A stretch of 64,000 nucleotides of DNA, from assembly GCF_026626635.1 (NCBI RefSeq), contig NZ_JAPNKA010000001.1, positions 124,001 through 188,000 of the forward strand. The letters are read 5' to 3'. The notes below the pieces were generated by a model. It saw only the letters and a program-made list of their open reading frames with translations. It was not told where the DNA came from and did not search any database. Shown here one piece after another: positions 38,529 to 47,267 of the stretch. The stretch is from Archangium lansingense (lineage in GTDB: Bacteria; Myxococcota; Myxococcia; Myxococcales; Myxococcaceae). Numbering within the stretch: position 1 is the first letter of the stretch; each line of letters opens with the position of its first letter. The position numbers and the translations under genes were made by a program.

Positions 38529-39695
38529 ATGGCGAAACCCGCGAAGAAATCCGAAGAGACCGCAGCCCCTCCCGTATCCGAGATCCTCAAGGAGCCGGCG
38601 GAGATCAAATACGCCCACGAGCTGGAGGCCCTGCGCCAGAACGAGAAGGATGAGGTCCCCGCCGCCTGGAAGCTGTCTCCGCGCTCGGTGCTCGCCTACA
38701 TCGTCGGGACGAAGAAGCCGCTCACCGCGACCATCAATGGCGCCCAGGTCGAGGTGCCCATCACGCGCAAGTTCTTCGGTGACGACACCATCGTCGAGCG
38801 GTCCATCGTGACGCTCGCGAGCGAACGCGCGCTGCTCCTCGTGGGAGATCCGGGCACGGGCAAGAGCTGGCTCTCCGAGCACCTCGCCGCGGCGATCAGC
38901 GGCTGCTCGACGCTGACGATTCAAGGCACGGCCGGCACCACCGAGGAGCAGATCAAATACTCGTGGAACATCGCGCGCATCATCGCCGAGGGGCCCAAGC
39001 CCGAGAACATGATCGCCTCGCCGTGCATGATCTCGATGCGCAAGGGCGCCATCTTCCGGTTCGAGGAGATCACCCGCTGCGTCGGTGACGTGCAGGACGC
39101 GCTCGTCTCCATCTGCTCGGACAAGGCCATCGCGGTGCCCGAGCTGCCGGGGGATGCCATGGTGTTCGCCAAGCCTGGGTTCAACATCATCGCCACCGCC
39201 AACGCGCGAGATCAGGGCGTCAACGAGCTGTCCGCCGCGCTCAAACGCCGCTTCAACTACGTGCACATCCCGGTGGTCGCCGACCAGAAGACCGAGGTCG
39301 AGATCGTCCGCACCCGCTCCAAGGAGCTGCTCGAGCGCTACAAGATCGCCGCCCGCGTGGAGGAGCCCGTGCTCAAGCTGCTCGCCACGGTGTTCCGCGA
39401 GATGCGCAATGGCGTGACGGCCGAGGGCGTCAACGTCCAGAAGCCCTCGACCACGCTGTCCACCGCCGAGGCCATCGGCGTGGCGCTCGATGCCGCCATC
39501 CACAGCCGGTATTTCGGCTCGGGCGTCGTGGGCGCCGACTCCATCGGCCGCAACCTCGTGGGCTCGATCGTCAAGGAGGACCTCGACGACGTGAAGGTGC
39601 TCAAGGAGTACCTGTCCCTGGTCGCCAAGAAGCGCGGCGAGGGCGACGCGCAGTGGAAGGCGTTCTACGAAGCGGCCATCTCCGCCATCAAATAG
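38529..39695 (+). CDS. MoxR-family AAA+ ATPase (YehL-like)
   Basis: A 388-residue cytosolic AAA+ ATPase. Walker A is GDPGTGKSW, the Walker B region is AIFRFEEI and sensor 1 is NIIATANARD; an arginine-finger segment SAALKRRFNYV follows. MoxR ATPases act as chaperones that remodel partner complexes together with VWA-domain proteins, and such a VWA gene ends this operon. The ATG at 38529 is chosen; an in-frame GTG at 38520 is possible. The N-terminal ~75 residues before the ATPase core are charged and lack known motifs. Overall it resembles E. coli YehL. Confidence 0.88.
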   Translation: MAKPAKKSEETAAPPVSEILKEPAEIKYAHELEALRQNEKDEVPAAWKLSPRSVLAYIVGTKKPLTATINGAQVEVPITRKFFGDDTIVERSIVTLASERALLLVGDPGTGKSWLSEHLAAAISGCSTLTIQGTAGTTEEQIKYSWNIARIIAEGPKPENMIASPCMISMRKGAIFRFEEITRCVGDVQDALVSICSDKAIAVPELPGDAMVFAKPGFNIIATANARDQGVNELSAALKRRFNYVHIPVVADQKTEVEIVRTRSKELLERYKIAARVEEPVLKLLATVFREMRNGVTAEGVNVQKPSTTLSTAEAIGVALDAAIHSRYFGSGVVGADSIGRNLVGSIVKEDLDDVKVLKEYLSLVAKKRGEGDAQWKAFYEAAISAIK

Positions 39696-39698
39696 CCG

Positions 39699-42215
39699 AT
39701 GACCCCCGCCTCCCCCATCGCCCAGATCCTCGAGGAGCTCGACGCCGGGCGCATCGAAGCGCGCGCGCACGCCGTGCTGGCCGAGCCTCTTCACTGGTTC
39801 CCGGTGCGGCACCACTCTCCCGCGGTCGCCCGCCACGTCGCCCAGACCATCCAGGCGCGGCGGCCGTCGATCGTCTTCATCGAGGCCCCCTCGGACGCCT
39901 CGGAGCTGGTGCCGCACATCGTCGACAAGAAGACGAAGCCGCCGATCGCGCTGTTCTCCTCGTACCGCGACGACGACAACACACTTGGGCTCGCGGGCAT
40001 CGAGAGCCCGGCGCCCGACGTGCCCTTCAAGGTGTCTGTCTATTATCCGCTGCTCTCGTACTCACCCGAGTACGTGGCCATGCGCGAGGCGGCAGCGCTC
40101 GGGGCGCGCGTGGTGTTCATCGACCTGCCCTACCGCGCCCGGGTGAAGAGCGCGGCCGAGCGAGGCCTCCAGGGGGCGCCAGAGGAGTCCGGCCCGCGGC
40201 AGCCCGCGCCCGAAGAAGAGGTGGGTCCGCCCCGCGATGACGAGCATCACGTGGCCGAGCACCACGAGAGCCAGCCAGGCTGGGAACACCTCGCAGTGGA
40301 GAGCAGCTTCTACCAGAAGCTCGCGGACGCGGCGGGGTACCGCTCCTTCGACGAGTGCTGGGATGCGCTCTTCGACGTGTCCCTGCGCCACTCGGACACG
40401 GAGAGCTTCCGGCGCGACCTGGCCTATTTCTGCGCTGCGGTGCGCGCCACCACCAGCCGCGAGCGGATGGAGCTCGACGGCACGCTCCTGCGCGAAGCGC
40501 ATATGTGGAGCACCATCACGCGCACCCTCGCCGAGACCCGGACGCCGCCCGAGAAGGCCATGGTGGTGTGCGGCGGGTTCCACATCTTCCTCGAGAAGAG
40601 CACGGAGCCTGGCCGGGCCCTTCCGCCGGGCACCGTGTACAACTCCCTGGCGCCGTATTCCTACCTGCGGACGAGCTCCGACACCGGCTATGGGGCCGGT
40701 AATCGCGCGCCCCTCTACTACGAGCGCCTCTTCCAGCACTCCGAGTCCGACCCCGCGAACGCGCCTGTCGCCGCGATGGTGGACCACGTGGTCAGCGTGC
40801 TGGCACGTGGCCGGCGTGACGGAGAGCTGCTGTCCTCGGCGGACGCCATCTCGGTGACGCAGCATGCGCGCATGCTCGCGAATCTGCGCAACCGCTCCGC
40901 GCCGATCCTCGACGACGTGCGTGACGCGCTGATCTCCTGTTGTTGCAAGGGCTCGCCGCAGCAGGAGGGCAGGTACCTCCTGGGCGCGATGAAGGCTGTC
41001 GAGACCGGCACGGCCGTGGGCCGCGTCACCCCCGCGCTCGGCAAGCTCCCGCTCCTCTATGACTTCTACAAGGCGCTCGACGAGCTCGACCTCGGCGAGT
41101 ACGTCACCAAGGACAGGAAGGCCAAGGTCGTCCTCAAGCTGCAACAGGCGGAAGACGAGCGGCGTTCGATCTTCTTCCACCGGCTCGCGCAGATCGGCAT
41201 TCCCTTCGCCAAACAGCTAGCCGTCGACAAGGCGGGCACCCTGTTCACCGAGGAGTGGGAGGTCGCGTGGACTCCCAAGGTCGAGGCCGCGCTCATCGAG
41301 GAGAGCATCCACGGCGACAGCGTGGAGTCCGCGGCGCTCGCCAAGCTCGACGAGGAGCTGGCGCAGGCGGCGGGCTCGGCCGGCGCCGTCGCGGAGCGCC
41401 TGCTGCGAGCCGTGAACATGGATCTCCCGGGGATGGTGCTGCGCCTGCAGGCGTCGGCCGGCGGGGCGATCGATGCGGACACACGGCTCGCTTCGCTTGG
41501 ACAGGCCTTGACGCACCTCGTGGTGCTGGAGCGTCAGGCCGCACGGCGCCGCCTGAAGAAAGACCTCCTCGATGACCTGATCGAGCGGTGCTTCGGCCGC
41601 GCGTGCTTCGCCATGCCGAACGCGGCCAATGTCCCGGCCGAGGAGTTCGACGAGGTGGTGGCCGGGGTGAAGAGCCTCGCGGAGGTGCTCATCAGTGAGA
41701 AGGGCGCGGACCTGGATCGCGACCTGTTCATCGAGAACGCGCGCACCACGCTCGCCGATTCGAAGAGCCAGCGCCTCCGCGGTGCGCTCTCCGGCGTCCT
41801 GACGGAGATCCGCGCTCAATCGCCCGAGGACCTCGCGGCCGACGTGGCGCGCTTCGCGAAGGCCCTGCCCGAGGAGATGGTCCAGTGCGGGGACTACCTG
41901 AGCGGCGTCATGGAGACCAGCAAGACGGCGTTGATGCTCGGCGCCGATGGCATCGTCCATGCCATCGACGAGCTCCTGCGCGTGGCCAGCTGGGACCAGT
42001 TCCTCATGCTGCTCCCGCGCACGCGTGGCGCCTTCGAGGCCGTGCACGAGCGCTCGCGAGTCTCGCTCGGGGATCGCGTCGCCGTGATGTATGGCCTCAA
42101 GGATGACGACGCGGCGGCGGTGACGAAGCTGGAGACGAGTGTCGGCGCCGCGGTGAAGCTCTCGGAGATCGACGCGCGGGTGGGGGAGATCATGAAAGAG
42201 TGGGACTTCGCATGA
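39699..42215 (+). CDS. DUF5682 family protein
   Basis: An 838-residue protein. Its N-terminal domain carries HWFPVRHHSPAVARHV (residues 32-47) followed by IVFIEAPSDASEL, which are the features of DUF5682, a fold related to the TIKI/EreA/ChaN hydrolase superfamily. MVVCGGFHIF near residue 290 supplies another conserved histidine. The C-terminal half is helical. Catalysis, if any, is unknown. It begins three bases after the MoxR stop and overlaps the VWA start (ATGA). DUF5682, MoxR and VWA genes form a recurrent genomic module. Confidence 0.8.
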   Translation: MTPASPIAQILEELDAGRIEARAHAVLAEPLHWFPVRHHSPAVARHVAQTIQARRPSIVFIEAPSDASELVPHIVDKKTKPPIALFSSYRDDDNTLGLAGIESPAPDVPFKVSVYYPLLSYSPEYVAMREAAALGARVVFIDLPYRARVKSAAERGLQGAPEESGPRQPAPEEEVGPPRDDEHHVAEHHESQPGWEHLAVESSFYQKLADAAGYRSFDECWDALFDVSLRHSDTESFRRDLAYFCAAVRATTSRERMELDGTLLREAHMWSTITRTLAETRTPPEKAMVVCGGFHIFLEKSTEPGRALPPGTVYNSLAPYSYLRTSSDTGYGAGNRAPLYYERLFQHSESDPANAPVAAMVDHVVSVLARGRRDGELLSSADAISVTQHARMLANLRNRSAPILDDVRDALISCCCKGSPQQEGRYLLGAMKAVETGTAVGRVTPALGKLPLLYDFYKALDELDLGEYVTKDRKAKVVLKLQQAEDERRSIFFHRLAQIGIPFAKQLAVDKAGTLFTEEWEVAWTPKVEAALIEESIHGDSVESAALAKLDEELAQAAGSAGAVAERLLRAVNMDLPGMVLRLQASAGGAIDADTRLASLGQALTHLVVLERQAARRRLKKDLLDDLIERCFGRACFAMPNAANVPAEEFDEVVAGVKSLAEVLISEKGADLDRDLFIENARTTLADSKSQRLRGALSGVLTEIRAQSPEDLAADVARFAKALPEEMVQCGDYLSGVMETSKTALMLGADGIVHAIDELLRVASWDQFLMLLPRTRGAFEAVHERSRVSLGDRVAVMYGLKDDDAAAVTKLETSVGAAVKLSEIDARVGEIMKEWDFA

Positions 42216-43363
42216 GCACGCCGCCAAAGCCCGCCAGGCGGTCGCTGAAAGACCTGACCGACCAGGAGCGCGGGCAGATCAATCGCTGGAGGCTCGTGCT
42301 CGGCAAGAGCGCCGAGCAATCAGGTCTGGGCATCTCGCCCGGCGTGGGCGACGGGGACTGCGAGGGCGCGGAGGAGGCGCTCGACTTCCTCTTCAACGAG
42401 CGTGGCGGCAGCTCGAGCGGCTCGAACCTCACGGTCCCCCGGTGGATTGACTCGGTGAACGAGCTCTTTCCACGGCAGGCCAAGGAGGTGCTGGAGCGCG
42501 AGCTCGTCCAGCGCAAAGGCATCCACCAACTGCTGGAGCAGCCCGAGCTGTTGGAGCGGATCGAGCCCAACGTGGAGCTGGTGAAGACGCTCCTGACGCA
42601 CAAGGATCTGCTGACGCCCAAGACCCGGGTGCTCGCGCGCAAGGTCATCGACAAGGTCGTCAACGAGCTCAAGAAGAAGCTCGAGGTGCGGGTGGAGCAG
42701 GCAATTACTGGGGCCGTCCGCAAGGACAAGCACTCTCCGAGGCGGGTGTTCAAGAACCTGGACCTCCGGACGACGCTGCGGCGCAACCTCAAGAACTGGA
42801 ACGGCGAGCGGCAGAAGCTGTTGATCGACCGGATCTGGTTCCATGCGGCCGAGAAGAACAAGCGGCCCTGGCACGTCATCGTGTGCGTGGATCAGTCCGG
42901 CTCGATGCTGGAGTCGGCGATCTTCTCGGCGGTGATGGCGTCGATCTTCGCGGAGCTGCCCGGGGTCAAGACGTCGCTCGTGCTCTTCGACACGCAGATC
43001 GTGGACCTCAGCGACAAGGTCGGAGAGCCGGTGGACGTACTCCTGAGCGTGCAGCTGGGAGGCGGCACCGACATCACCCGGGCCCTGGAGTACTGCTCGG
43101 GGCTCGTGCGCGAGCCTGCGCGCACCATCGTCGTGCTCATCACCGACTTCTACGAAGGCCGCTCCGAGGAGGACCTCGTGCGCGTGGTGAGGCGGCTGGT
43201 GGACGCGAATGTGCGCATGGTGGGGCTCGGGGCGCTCGGCTATGACGCGCAGCCTCAATACAACCGGAACACGGCGGGCCGGCTGCGTAAGGAAGGGATG
43301 GACATCCTGGTGTGCACGCCGGAGAAGCTCGCGGAGGCGATGGGGAAGATCATCACCGGCTGA
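42212..43363 (+). CDS. VWA-domain protein (YehP/CoxE-like)
   Basis: A 383-residue protein starting in the ATGA overlap with the DUF5682 gene. The C-terminal von Willebrand A domain (~215-375) has a full MIDAS metal site: CVDQSGSM, a Thr in GGGTDIT and the acidic LITDFYEG. The N-terminal ~200 residues are helical and charged. In MoxR systems the VWA protein is the partner that the ATPase loads or remodels. Together with 36360-42215 it completes the five-gene operon. Cytoplasmic; no signal peptide. Confidence 0.87.
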   Translation: MSTPPKPARRSLKDLTDQERGQINRWRLVLGKSAEQSGLGISPGVGDGDCEGAEEALDFLFNERGGSSSGSNLTVPRWIDSVNELFPRQAKEVLERELVQRKGIHQLLEQPELLERIEPNVELVKTLLTHKDLLTPKTRVLARKVIDKVVNELKKKLEVRVEQAITGAVRKDKHSPRRVFKNLDLRTTLRRNLKNWNGERQKLLIDRIWFHAAEKNKRPWHVIVCVDQSGSMLESAIFSAVMASIFAELPGVKTSLVLFDTQIVDLSDKVGEPVDVLLSVQLGGGTDITRALEYCSGLVREPARTIVVLITDFYEGRSEEDLVRVVRRLVDANVRMVGLGALGYDAQPQYNRNTAGRLRKEGMDILVCTPEKLAEAMGKIITG

Positions 43364-43397
43364 GGCCGCCCTCCCATGAGGAGCGCGGTAGGGGGAC

Positions 43398-43462
43398 GGG
43401 CTTGTGGGCAACTGCTGCCTGGCGCTCAACACCAGGCGAGCTGCGCTGGCCCTGCGCCGGGG
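43398..43462 (+). repeat. Short dispersed repeat, copy 1
   Basis: About 65 bases beginning GGGCTTGTGGG and containing GCTCAACACCA, resembling a segment at 52781-52847 in the same orientation (roughly three quarters identical by eye, with small gaps). It lies in the 227-base gap between the VWA gene and the next lipoprotein gene, in which I see nothing else. The second copy sits exactly where an AraC gene is cut off, so it may be the end of a degenerate mobile element. Confidence 0.4.
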
Positions 43463-43590
43463 TCAGGTTCACGGGCCGTGAGGGCAGGTGGGCCGCTCTG
43501 CTGCACGAGGTTCTCTCTGCGTGTCACCCATCCGCTTGCCCTTACTCATGGCTGGACTCGGTGCGGCTCCGTCGGCAGCATGGACCGACC

Positions 43591-44388
43591 ATGCGCTCGT
43601 TCCTTCTCGCCTCGAGCCTCCTGGTTGCAATGGGTTGCGGCCGTGATCCCGAGGGACCCCGCCTCAGCCTTCAGGAGCTCCCTGAGCCCAAGCTGTACCT
43701 CAGCGTCTCGACTGGAGCCAACGCGTTGGGTTCGTTTCACGGCCTGGGCGCCATGCGCGTGACGATCATCACGGGGGCGCCCGGGTGCGTCGGTATGCGT
43801 CGCGGCGTCACGGGGGCGATCAACGAGCTGAGCCTGGGCACCTTCCAGACTGGGAGCACGTACTACTCGTACGATGCGCAGGGCGATGTGTGCAGCCCTC
43901 CCGGCTTCTACGTCGACGACAACCACCGCGCGAGCCGTCCCGACGCGGCTTCGCGCCTCCCCGACTTCACCGCGGAGACCGCGAACATCGTCATCTCTGA
44001 TGGAAATACGGAGTGGCGCGCGGAGTTCCAATCGGTGTGCGCTGCGCGCTCGGTGACGCTCGCGTCGCCAGCCACCGGCAGCGTGCGCGCGGGTGACCCC
44101 GTGGTGCTGCAGTGGTCCCCGGCCACGGATCTCGTCTCTCCGGACATGCTGCTCGTCCGCAAGGAAGGGGCCGAGGAGATCGTCGACCGCGTGTATCGGC
44201 TGACCGTGGAGGGCACGACAGTGAAGTTCGTCATGCCAGCGCTCGAGGCCGAGGGCCGCTACACGTTCGAGCCCATTGGCGTCGTCCCGTTCCGCGCGGG
44301 GGTCGCCAGGTGCGACGGCCCCGTCGTGTGTGATGCGCAGTGCACGGACATCAAGGTGGCGCCCGCGACGGTGGACTTCGCGCTGTAG
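43591..44388 (+). CDS. Putative lipoprotein of unknown function
   Basis: A 265-residue exported lipoprotein: signal peptide MRSFLLASSLLVAMGC with a clear lipobox (VAMGC). The mature part is beta-rich and contains six or so cysteines, including a C-terminal DGPVVCDAQCTD cluster that may form disulfides. A middle segment (SVTLASPATGSVRAGDPVVL) resembles an Ig-like fold. No family recognised. It is not clearly linked to the yeh-like operon (227-base gap). Confidence 0.7.
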   Translation: MRSFLLASSLLVAMGCGRDPEGPRLSLQELPEPKLYLSVSTGANALGSFHGLGAMRVTIITGAPGCVGMRRGVTGAINELSLGTFQTGSTYYSYDAQGDVCSPPGFYVDDNHRASRPDAASRLPDFTAETANIVISDGNTEWRAEFQSVCAARSVTLASPATGSVRAGDPVVLQWSPATDLVSPDMLLVRKEGAEEIVDRVYRLTVEGTTVKFVMPALEAEGRYTFEPIGVVPFRAGVARCDGPVVCDAQCTDIKVAPATVDFAL

Positions 44389-44438
44389 CCCCAGAGAGTG
44401 CGGTGCAGCAGCTCGAGCGGATGCTGGGGCCACCGGCC

Positions 44439-44681
44439 ATGAGCGCCTCGGCATTGTCCAGGCAGGTGGACGTGGGCTTCAGGGGGGGACTCCAATCGCT
44501 TGGGAGCTGTATGACCGCCGAACCCTGGACGGAAGCCCGGTGGAGGGCAGGTTCCATCGCAGGAGCGCATCGTCGAGCCGCGTGGGCTGGGTCGTCTCCG
44601 TGGGCGAGGGCGGCGTGCTCATGGTGGACTACGCCGGCAACGTGCACGGTCCTCTCCCGGCGCGTACCACCCTCACACTAG
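44439..44681 (+). pseudogene. 5' half of a DUF6484-like gene
   Basis: From ATG 44439 the frame reads MSASALSRQVDVGF, then shifts in a seven-G run (about 44482-44488) to TPIAWELYDRRTLDGS and the DUF6484-type core VGWVVSVGEGGVLMVDYAG ... GPLPARTTLTL. The frame stops making sense at the CTAG where the MITE begins. DUF6484 proteins are small and usually encoded next to type VI secretion-associated DUF2169/TIGR02270 genes, as here. The missing continuation appears at 61587-61757. Broken by both frameshift and truncation. Confidence 0.65.
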
Positions 44682-44795
44682 GAGCCTGTCGGAATACCTC
44701 GGCTACCCACTACATGAGGGGTAGTGCGACTCAAACACACCGCTATGGTTGGTATGTAGGAGTCGTTTTTCGGCGATTCTCCGACAAGCTCCTAG
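44678..44795. mobile_element. MITE-like element with CTAG flanks
   Basis: A 110-base element between CTAG at 44678-44681 and CTAG at 44792-44795. Its ends are inverted repeats: GAGCCTGTCGGAATA on the left and GAGCTTGTCGGAGAAT reading inward from the right. It has no coding capacity and an internal CACTAC/GTAGTG hairpin. It has the size, terminal repeats and apparent target duplication of a non-autonomous transposon. CTAG target sites fit the YTAR preference I recall for IS701-family elements. Confidence 0.7.
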
Positions 44796-46215
44796 TACTA
44801 CGAGGTCACTTCGGAAGTAACCTCGGGCGACCCGTGTTTACAAGTCAGGATGACACGGGCACAGCTGCGCCAGCTCGACCGGGAGCTGGGCGAGTACATG
44901 GAGTCGATGGTGGAGGGCATGGGGCGCAGTGAGCGGCGCCGTGCTCTGGAGTGGTACGTGACGGGGCTGCTGCTGGAGGGGGGAGCGCAAGAGCATCGAG
45001 CCGATGGCGGCCCGGCTGGTGGAGGATGAAGCGCAGGTGGATGCCATGCGCCAGCGACTGCAACAGTGCGTGTCGGCGTCCAACTGGAGCGATGCCGAGC
45101 TGCGTCGGCGCCTGGCCACGAAGTTGGAGGCGGAGCTGCCGGAGTTGGAAGCCTTCGTCATAGACGACACGGGCTTTCCCAAGAAGGGGACGCACTCGGT
45201 AGGCGTGGCCCGGCAGTACTCCGGGACGCTGGGACGCACTGACAACTGCCAGGTGGCCGTCAGCCTGCATCTGGCGGGAGAGAAAAAGGCAGCGGCTGCA
45301 TCGCCATGCGGCTGTACCTGCCCGAGGAGTGGCCCCACAGCCGCAAGCGTCGCAGCGTCGCGGGAGTCCCCAAGGAGGTACGTTTCCTGCGCAAGTGGGA
45401 GATTGCCCTGGAGCAACTGGATGACTCGTTGGCGTGGGGCGTGCGCCAGCATGTCACCCTGGCGGATGCCGGGTACGGGGATGCTCGGGAGTTTCGTGAC
45501 GGCCTGAGGGCACGAGGGCTGCACTACCAGGTGGGCGTGCAGGGTACGCACAAGGTGTGGCCACCAGGAGCCAGGCCCGCGCAGCCGCCGAAGGAGAAGG
45601 GAAAGAATGGACGCCCGCGTACGCGCTGCGAGGCCCAGGGGGTGAAGCCCTGGAGCATTGAGGAACTCGCCCTCCAGGTGCCCCAGGAGGACTTCCATAC
45701 CGTCACCTGGCGTGAGGGCAGCCGTGGAGAGCAGTCCTCGCGCTTTGCCGCCGTGCGTGTGCACTCGGCCGAGCGGCACGTCCACGGTGCTGCACCTGGC
45801 CAAGAGGAATGGCTGCTGATTGAATGGCCCAAGGCGCAGAAGGCCCCGACGAAGTACTACCTCTCCTCGCTGCCGGGCGACACACCGCTCAAACAACTGG
45901 TGCGGCTGGCGAAGCTGCGCTGGCGCGTGGAGCGCAACTACCAGGAGATGGAGGCGGAGGTGGGCCTCGACCATTTCGAAGGCCGCTCCTGGCGTGGCTT
46001 CCACCACCACGCCACGCTCTGCATGATGGCTCACGGTTTTCTCGCCCCGCGCCGGGCGCTTTTTTCCCCGGAGGCGGACACCTTGGACGCTGCCCCAGGT
46101 GCGCCGCCGTCTTCAGCATTTGATACTGCGCCGTATCGGCCACTGTCCTCTCTGCCTGCGTAGCATCTGCGCCCGCGCTCCTCCCCTCGGGCCCTCTCGC
46201 ATCTGACCGGGTAGT
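44796..46215 (+). mobile_element. IS701-family insertion sequence
   Basis: A 1.42-kb element bounded by CTAG at 44792-44795 and 46216-46219. Ends are imperfect inverted repeats: left TACTACGAGGTCA, right (reverse complement) ACTACCCGGTCA. A hairpin, CGAGGTCACTT-CGG-AAGTAACCTCG, lies just inside the left end (44801-44825). It carries one transposase gene with two frameshifts. It inserted precisely in the CTAG that ends the neighbouring MITE. Confidence 0.82.
44850..46163 (+). pseudogene. IS701-family transposase, frameshifted twice
   Basis: The IS701-type catalytic region is clear: AFVIDDTGFPKKGTHSVGVA with the first catalytic Asp, then ALTLADAGYGDAREFRDGL-like LADAGYGDAREF with the second, and RWRVERNYQEMEAEVGLDHF with the Glu. 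The frame is broken by an extra G in a G-run near 44980 (GLLLEG should continue as ERKSIEPMAARLVEDE) and by a missing base near 45290 (LAGEK should continue to MRLYLPEEWPHS). Otherwise the length (~435 residues) is normal. Inactive unless these are sequencing errors or programmed shifts. Confidence 0.82.
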
Positions 46216-46659
46216 CTAGCGCAATTGCGCAAACTGTATGAGGACATCAATCAAGCAGTACTGGGATGCTATGGCTGGAGTGACTTGGCAAAAGAGCGGC
46301 ATGGTTTTATTGAAACACCGCTCGGCGTGTGTTTTACATTGAAGTCTGAAAACATAGACAAGATGCTCGACCGTCTTCTCGAACGCAACCAACAGAGTTA
46401 TGCCGAGGAGGTAAAGCAAGGCATTCCTGACACCCCAATCAAGGGGAAGAAGCCTAATGGAAAAGGCGATCCACAACCCCATCCAAGCGCGCGCGACCAA
46501 GAAGCTGAATGGGGGAACGAAATCCTCAACCAAGGACCTCTTCTGAGTTCTGATGGAGCGCCCGCGCTCCATTCTGGTCGCCATCTTCCAGGAACGAGGC
46601 ACTTGAATTCTTCGTGTGAAGGGAGGACGCTCTTCCCAAGCTGGTCGCGCCACGCGTGA
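46216..46659 (+). pseudogene. C-terminal remnant of a DNA methyltransferase / type II restriction-modification enzyme
   Basis: Starting directly at the CTAG that ends the IS element, the frame reads LRKLYEDINQAVLGCYGWSD, then HGFIETPLGVCFTL and LDRLLERNQQSYAEEV. This matches the C-terminal end of Eco57I/MmeI-type N6-adenine methylases. Everything upstream of this is missing. Base composition is clearly lower in G+C than the surroundings, pointing to foreign origin. Beyond about 46540 the sequence loses resemblance to the family. A palindrome GCGCAATTGCGC (46219-46230) lies at the junction. Confidence 0.65.
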
Positions 46660-46771
46660 TGTGGCCAGCCAGAGGCCATTTATCGAAAGGCGCTGGAGCA
46701 TCCCCAACACGCCGCGCGACCTCTCGATCCTCGATACCTATACGTTCTCGTCGAGCCATGCCACGATCTTG

Positions 46772-47209
46772 ATGGCATCGACGCAGTTCCCCACGGAGAA
46801 CACGACACGGGATGCTTTCTTGATCGCGCTCCAGGAGCGAAATCTCGATCCCAAGAGGCCCATCCGGATCGCCATCGAGTTCAACATCGGCAGGGAGTCC
46901 GGTCGGAACCGCCACAACATCCGACTGGAAGGAAGGGCCGCGGGGCCCATCGTCGTTCGATGCCGGGGAAGCTTCGCCAACGACGCGGTCCGGAAGAAGG
47001 CGGACGACTTCTTCGCCTTTCTGGACAAGAACAAGCTCATCGCTGGCTCCCCCGGAATCGCGTTGGAATCGCTCGATGACAAGCAGTATGCGCGAATCAT
47101 CAAGCTGGACGGGCCGGATGTCTCCGGGTGCTGGACGGTTCTGGTGGGGCGTCTGAGTTGGTTCGCTTCCGTGGTTTCCGATTTCAAGACCGCTCCTGCT
47201 CAGGAGTAG
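46772..47209 (+). CDS. Hypothetical protein
   Basis: A 145-residue soluble protein, start MASTQFPTENTTRDAF; no family recognised. The frame is open upstream to a GTG at 46616, so a longer form is possible. It precedes the DUF2169 gene by 58 bases in the same direction. It may be a component or leftover of the secretion-associated module. Moderately biased codon use, no signal peptide. Confidence 0.45.
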   Translation: MASTQFPTENTTRDAFLIALQERNLDPKRPIRIAIEFNIGRESGRNRHNIRLEGRAAGPIVVRCRGSFANDAVRKKADDFFAFLDKNKLIAGSPGIALESLDDKQYARIIKLDGPDVSGCWTVLVGRLSWFASVVSDFKTAPAQE

Positions 47210-47267
47210 TCCCGACGAAGAAGGGGAAGCCAAAGAAGCCACTGGAGTGCCTGTTGTCACCGGGGGG

